A DNA stretch of 10,015 nucleotides from Saprospiraceae bacterium (lineage in GTDB: Bacteria; Bacteroidota; Bacteroidia; Chitinophagales; Saprospiraceae): assembly GCA_027031145.1 (NCBI GenBank), contig JALVEG010000342.1:1-10015 (forward strand), read 5' to 3'. Under the pieces are notes generated by a model. It was not told the origin of the DNA. It saw only the letters and a list, made by a program, of their open reading frames with translations, and ran no database searches. Shown here in pieces: positions 6,418-10,015 of the stretch. Each line of letters starts with the position of its first letter. Position 1 is the first letter of the stretch. A program made the translations under genes and the position numbers.

Positions 6418-9400
6418 ATGAACCAACTTTTATCTCTTGTTTTGTTATTATCAGTATTGTTTTCCGGTCACCTGGGAAATACTAATTCAAAAAAAGTTTC
6501 TAATTCTCCAAATTCTAATATTATAGGTGATTTTGTCTGGCATGATATTAATGGAAATGGTATTCAGGATGCCGGAGAAGAAGGTATTGAAGGAGTAGAA
6601 GTGACTTTGTTTGATATAAATGATAATCAAATTGGTTCAACTATCACTACTGACGAAAACGGACATTATTCTTTTGAAAATGTAGTGCAAGGATCCTATT
6701 ACTTAAAATTTGATGCAACTGTTGTCAATCCCGGTTATAAAGAAACAGCAGTGGATCAAGGTAATGATGATTGGTTAGACAGCGATGTTGATGGTTCACA
6801 AAACGGTACAACTGCAAATTTTTATGTATATGATGGAGAAGATAATCAGGGAATGGATGCAGGTTATTTTTTAACGGCAACAATTGGAGATTTTGTTTGG
6901 GAGGATGTAGATGGAGACGGAATTCAAAATTTTGATGATGAAGGTATTCTCGGAGTGGAAATTTCACTGACAGGAGTTAACGGTACAGGTGAATCAATAA
7001 ATATGGGACCTGTGATTTCAGATAACAATGGATTTTATGAGTTTACAAATTTAGATCCCGGAACATATACTTTGCATTTTGATATTGGAGCCAGTGGAAT
7101 GGATGCCTTAACATTTCAGGGATCCGGATTACCTGATGATAGTGATCCTGACCCGGAAACAGGCGATGTTGAAGATATAGTTATATCCAGTGGAGAAATT
7201 AATAATGATATTGATGCCGGATTTTATAGATATCCTGTTGTTGGAGATTATGTGTGGGAAGATTTGAATAAAAATGGAATTCAGGATCAAGATGAACCCG
7301 GTATGGAAGGAATAGAAGTGACATTGGACATTCTTTTTTCATATACAACTTATGTTACTACCACGGACGAAAATGGGCATTACATATTTGACAAGTCGTT
7401 GCAACTCCGTCCATCTGAAAGTCAATTGCATTTTGAAAAGCCGGATGAATATGTTTTTACAATAATAAATGCCGGACCGGATTCATTGGATTCTGATGTT
7501 ATTCCGGGTAGTGGAGTAACATATTTCTTTTCACTATATTCAGGACAAGAAGATTTGACTTATGATGCAGGAATGTATGGTGAAGTAAAAATTAGCGGTG
7601 AAACTTGGCTGGATTTTGATTATGACGGCATTCAAGAAACCAATGAAGCTCCTATGACCGGAGTGTATGTCGTTTTGCACAGAGCTTCGGATGATTCGGT
7701 TGTTGCTGATACATATTCCAATGAAGACGGGAAATACGAATTTTCCGGCAATCCGGATATCTACCCGGATGATTATTATATTGAATTTGAAAATTTGGAA
7801 AATTATATATTTACATTACAAGATCAGGGTGATGAAGATAAAGATAGCGATGTCAATCCTGAAACAGGCTTTACTCCGGTATTTACTTTAAATCAAAACG
7901 AGGTAGTTACTGATGTTGATGCAGGTTATTATTTCAGCCCTTATAATGACTGTGATGATAATCCGGCAGGAGAATGTATAGATGCTCCGGTATTTTGTGA
8001 TCTTGAGGAGCTAAATGACTACTGTGCTACAATGACAGAACAGTGGGAACAGATACAAATACCCGGATGTGGAGTGGGATATGCATTTCATAATCCGTCA
8101 TGGGTTGCTTTTGTTGCAAATGCGGAAGAAATGTCATTAACTATTCATACGGGAGATTGTGTTGCGGGGGGAGTACAATTAGGAATTCAATGGGGGATTT
8201 ATGATGACTGTGATTTTAATAATCCGATAGCACTTCAATGTCCTTGTGTTCCTCTTGGAGAAATACCCGTAAATTTGACAGGACTAACTGTTGGAAAGAC
8301 ATATTATTTCTTTATTGACGGTTGTAATGCTACTCAATGTACTTTTTGGTTGGAAGTTACTTCTTCGACAGATGCTCCTGAAATTTCAGGACCTCAATCT
8401 ATTTCCTGTGACAGCTTACCTGATTGTGACAGTATTTATGCTGGTTCCGATGTTGATTTTACTATGAATGGCATTAGCAATGCTACTGATTATACATGGA
8501 TTGTATATGACTCGGAGGATATTAATGGTACGGAATATCATACTGAAATACCGACCAAGACTATTCATTTTGATTCGACAGGGACTTATGTCATTTGCGG
8601 GTTTGGTTCAAATGATTGCTATACAGGTGATACATTATGCATAACAGTTGAGGTGTTAGATCATGAATGCAATTTAGACAGCATCAATTTTTCTTTGGAA
8701 AATAATGTCTGTTTCTATGATTGTAATGGTATGATCGATATAACCGGTATAAATAATGGAATACCTCCATATAATTATAACTGGAGTAACGGTGATAGTA
8801 CATCTGTGATCGATAGTTTATGTAATGGAATATACATTGTGACAATTACAGATGCTTTTAGTTGCAGTATAATCGATACATTTGTAATATCTTCACCATC
8901 TCTTTTGCATGTAGATGCTTATGCAAATGGTGAAACAAAATATAATGCAAAAAATGGTACGGCAGGAGCAAATCCATCCGGAGGTATGCCCCCTTATAAA
9001 TTTTTGTGGAGCACAGGTGATACCACAAAAGATATTGATTCTCTGGCTCCGGGAATATATACCGTAACTTTAAGTGATTCATTTCAATGTGTTGATGTAG
9101 ATACTGTTAAGGTTGATGCATTTGTTTGTGCTCAAATGACTGTCAACTCAGTTATTAATAATGCCTCCTGTTTTGGAGAATGCGATGGAACTGTCAATAT
9201 AGAAAGTGTGGATAATGCTACCTCTCCGTTGGCTTATCATTGGAATACCGGTGTTGATTCTCAATTTATTGATAGTTTATGTGCTGGAATTTACATAGTG
9301 ACTGTTACCGATTCGTTTGATTGTGTTGTTGTAGATACTTTTACAGTAGGACAGCCTGATGATATAGTAATCTATGTTGATACTGTCATAAATATTTCAG

Positions 9401-9867
9401 GTTCAAATCTGGGCGCTATTTTAATAACAGCAAATGATAAAGGAAATTATATTTACAGTTGGGCCGGCCCTGATGGTTTTTCTAAGAATAAAGAAGATAT
9501 TATATTGTTGGATGATCCCGGTTGCTATACTTTAACTGTTACTGATACCATTACAAATTGTTCAAAAGATTCAACGATATGCATTGAAGATCTGACAGAT
9601 ATATATCAATTGGGAAATGCCGGTTTTGATGTAAAAATCTTCCCGAATCCGGCATCTGATATTCTTTATTTGGATTTTAATGAAAATATGAATGATATTC
9701 GGATCAGGATTGTAGATATTTCAGGGAAAGAATATAAGATACTAACTGAGAAAGTTTCAGGAAAGATGCTAAAGATAAATGTTGAAAATATGATTTCCGG
9801 TCTATATCTGCTTGAGATCATGAATCAAGACAAGATTGTATACAAAAAAGTTATAATAGAGGAATAA
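6418..9867 (+). CDS. Secreted modular protein: four SdrD B-like domains, Cys-rich module, PKD-like region, SprB repeats, T9SS type A sorting domain
   Basis: This is a 1149-residue predicted surface or secreted adhesin-like protein. Residues 1-20 form a hydrophobic signal peptide that lacks the usual Lys/Arg near its start; a stop at 6412-6414 rules out an earlier start. Four SdrD B-like domains follow (about 35-150, 155-269, 275-386, 390-504), each opening with GDFVWxDxNGNGIQD-like calcium-binding loops and closing with DAGY or similar; the fourth loop is degenerate. Residues 507-648 form a module with 11 cysteines that I cannot name, and 655-747 a PKD/Ig-like region with paired cysteines. 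SprB-type repeats occupy about 753-823, 828-898 and 905-978, with a degenerate fourth at about 982-1058. The C-terminus (about 1070-1149) is a T9SS type A sorting domain with FPNPASD, DISGK and GLYLLEI, which would direct export across the outer membrane and be cleaved. Ligand and function are unknown. No T9SS structural gene is in the window. Confidence 0.9.
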   Translation: MNQLLSLVLLLSVLFSGHLGNTNSKKVSNSPNSNIIGDFVWHDINGNGIQDAGEEGIEGVEVTLFDINDNQIGSTITTDENGHYSFENVVQGSYYLKFDATVVNPGYKETAVDQGNDDWLDSDVDGSQNGTTANFYVYDGEDNQGMDAGYFLTATIGDFVWEDVDGDGIQNFDDEGILGVEISLTGVNGTGESINMGPVISDNNGFYEFTNLDPGTYTLHFDIGASGMDALTFQGSGLPDDSDPDPETGDVEDIVISSGEINNDIDAGFYRYPVVGDYVWEDLNKNGIQDQDEPGMEGIEVTLDILFSYTTYVTTTDENGHYIFDKSLQLRPSESQLHFEKPDEYVFTIINAGPDSLDSDVIPGSGVTYFFSLYSGQEDLTYDAGMYGEVKISGETWLDFDYDGIQETNEAPMTGVYVVLHRASDDSVVADTYSNEDGKYEFSGNPDIYPDDYYIEFENLENYIFTLQDQGDEDKDSDVNPETGFTPVFTLNQNEVVTDVDAGYYFSPYNDCDDNPAGECIDAPVFCDLEELNDYCATMTEQWEQIQIPGCGVGYAFHNPSWVAFVANAEEMSLTIHTGDCVAGGVQLGIQWGIYDDCDFNNPIALQCPCVPLGEIPVNLTGLTVGKTYYFFIDGCNATQCTFWLEVTSSTDAPEISGPQSISCDSLPDCDSIYAGSDVDFTMNGISNATDYTWIVYDSEDINGTEYHTEIPTKTIHFDSTGTYVICGFGSNDCYTGDTLCITVEVLDHECNLDSINFSLENNVCFYDCNGMIDITGINNGIPPYNYNWSNGDSTSVIDSLCNGIYIVTITDAFSCSIIDTFVISSPSLLHVDAYANGETKYNAKNGTAGANPSGGMPPYKFLWSTGDTTKDIDSLAPGIYTVTLSDSFQCVDVDTVKVDAFVCAQMTVNSVINNASCFGECDGTVNIESVDNATSPLAYHWNTGVDSQFIDSLCAGIYIVTVTDSFDCVVVDTFTVGQPDDIVIYVDTVINISGSNLGAILITANDKGNYIYSWAGPDGFSKNKEDIILLDDPGCYTLTVTDTITNCSKDSTICIEDLTDIYQLGNAGFDVKIFPNPASDILYLDFNENMNDIRIRIVDISGKEYKILTEKVSGKMLKINVENMISGLYLLEIMNQDKIVYKKVIIEE
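6520..7929 (+). repeat. Four tandem SdrD B-like domain repeats within the secreted protein
   Basis: Each unit is about 335-350 bases and encodes a beta-sandwich of about 115 residues. Units start at about 6520, 6880, 7240 and 7585. Conserved points are the Trp-x-Asp-x-(Asp/Asn)-Gly-x-Gly-Ile-Gln opening, a TTDENGHYxF strand, a DSDV loop and the closing DAGY. Units 1 to 3 are closest in the opening loop, while unit 4 has lost part of it (TWLDFDYDGIQET). The unit lengths and divergence suggest old duplications rather than recent copying. Confidence 0.8.
8674..9351 (+). repeat. SprB-type repeats within the secreted protein
   Basis: Three units of about 210-225 bases start at about 8674, 8899 and 9130. 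Each encodes PPYxxxWSxGDTTxxIDSLxxGIYxVTxTDxFxCxxxDTFxV-like sequence, as in the repeats of the gliding adhesin SprB. Units 1 and 3 are more alike than either is to unit 2, even at DNA level: GATAGTTTATGT begins matching stretches near 8812 and 9270. This suggests duplication of a two-unit block or gene conversion. Unit 2 lacks the cysteine pair near its start. Confidence 0.75.
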
Positions 9868-9918
9868 GATTTTTTGCAAGATCAAAAAGAGAGACTTTCT
9901 AAAAAAGTTTGGTTATTA

Positions 9919-9974
9919 AAAATGAGCTTTCGCCCAAACCCTGCCAAAGGGATAAATATAGGGTGGCTGATTTT
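9919..9974. repeat. Second, smaller nested inverted-repeat element sharing the loop of the one at 1259-1388
   Basis: An inner hairpin ACCCT (9938-9942) pairs with AGGGT (9960-9964) around the 17-base loop GCCAAAGGGATAAATAT, which matches the loop at 1320-1336 except for its two end bases. An outer stem pairs AAAATGAGC (9919-9927) with GCTGATTTT (9966-9974) with one mismatch. The element lies about 50 bases after the stop of the secreted protein, in the same orientation as the first copy. It could help end the upstream transcript, but there is no uridine tract directly after it. Confidence 0.55.
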
Positions 9975-10015
9975 CAATGATTTACCTTAGGTTGCCGAGC
10001 TTGTCGAGGTATAGG
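9975..10015. other. Non-coding right edge with GC-richer possible repeat fragment
   Basis: No open frame of note is seen after the secreted-protein gene. The last 25 bases contain GCCGAGCTTGTCGAGG, noticeably more GC-rich than the surroundings and similar to short sequences I recall as widely dispersed between genes in environmental Bacteroidota. The window ends before its boundaries can be judged. Confidence 0.3.

Noticed and set aside
6725..6967. Minus-strand frame of 80 codons inside the secreted-protein gene
   Set aside because: It lies antisense to an intact domain-rich gene and its His/Leu/Pro-rich translation is typical of the shadow of Asp/Gly-rich coding sequence.
8858..9082. Minus-strand frame of 74 codons across the SprB-type repeats
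   Set aside because: Antisense shadow of conserved repeats in the other frame; no motif or start signal.

Overview
The window looks like chromosomal DNA from an AT-rich member of the Bacteroidota, probably one with a type IX secretion system (T9SS) and perhaps gliding motility. Three signs support this. Four intergenic stretches carry exact copies of the Bacteroidota -7 promoter box TAnnTTTG, and clear Shine-Dalgarno sequences are mostly missing. The last gene encodes a secreted protein of SdrD-type B and SprB-like repeats that ends in a T9SS sorting domain. A truncated lipoprotein next to an NrnA-type phosphoesterase recalls the GldI neighbourhood of gliding Bacteroidota.

Layout. On the minus strand, bases 185-1180 encode a DHH/DHHA1 phosphoesterase (NrnA-like). 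Three bases later begins a lipoprotein that runs off the left edge (FKBP-type prolyl isomerase, possibly GldI-like). A 341-base divergent intergenic region (1181-1521) holds a promoter box for each flanking gene and a large inverted repeat between them. On the plus strand follow a DEDDy 3'-5' exonuclease of the PolB-exonuclease-like family (1522-2232) and a DASH-type cryptochrome/photolyase with a TTG start (2422-3849). Facing them on the minus strand is a two-gene membrane operon: a DUF6580-like protein (4092-4691) and a small PspC-domain protein (3860-4081). After a second divergent intergenic region come glucose-6-phosphate isomerase (4996-6291) and the 1149-residue repeat protein (6418-9867). 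The last 148 bases are non-coding and carry a second, smaller structured element with the same loop sequence as the one at 1259-1388.

How the genes relate. Most of the window is housekeeping: nanoRNA/pAp turnover, exonucleolytic processing, a flavoprotein photoreceptor or repair enzyme, envelope-stress-type membrane proteins and one glycolytic enzyme. It does not form an obvious single pathway, and I see no defence system, integrase, transposase, CRISPR array, tRNA or rRNA. The most interesting points are (i) a DASH-family protein in which several residues that are near-invariant in photolyases appear replaced, (ii) two copies of a nested-hairpin intergenic element whose inner stems differ by compensatory changes around a nearly identical 17-base loop, and (iii) a cysteine-rich module I cannot name inside the large secreted protein.
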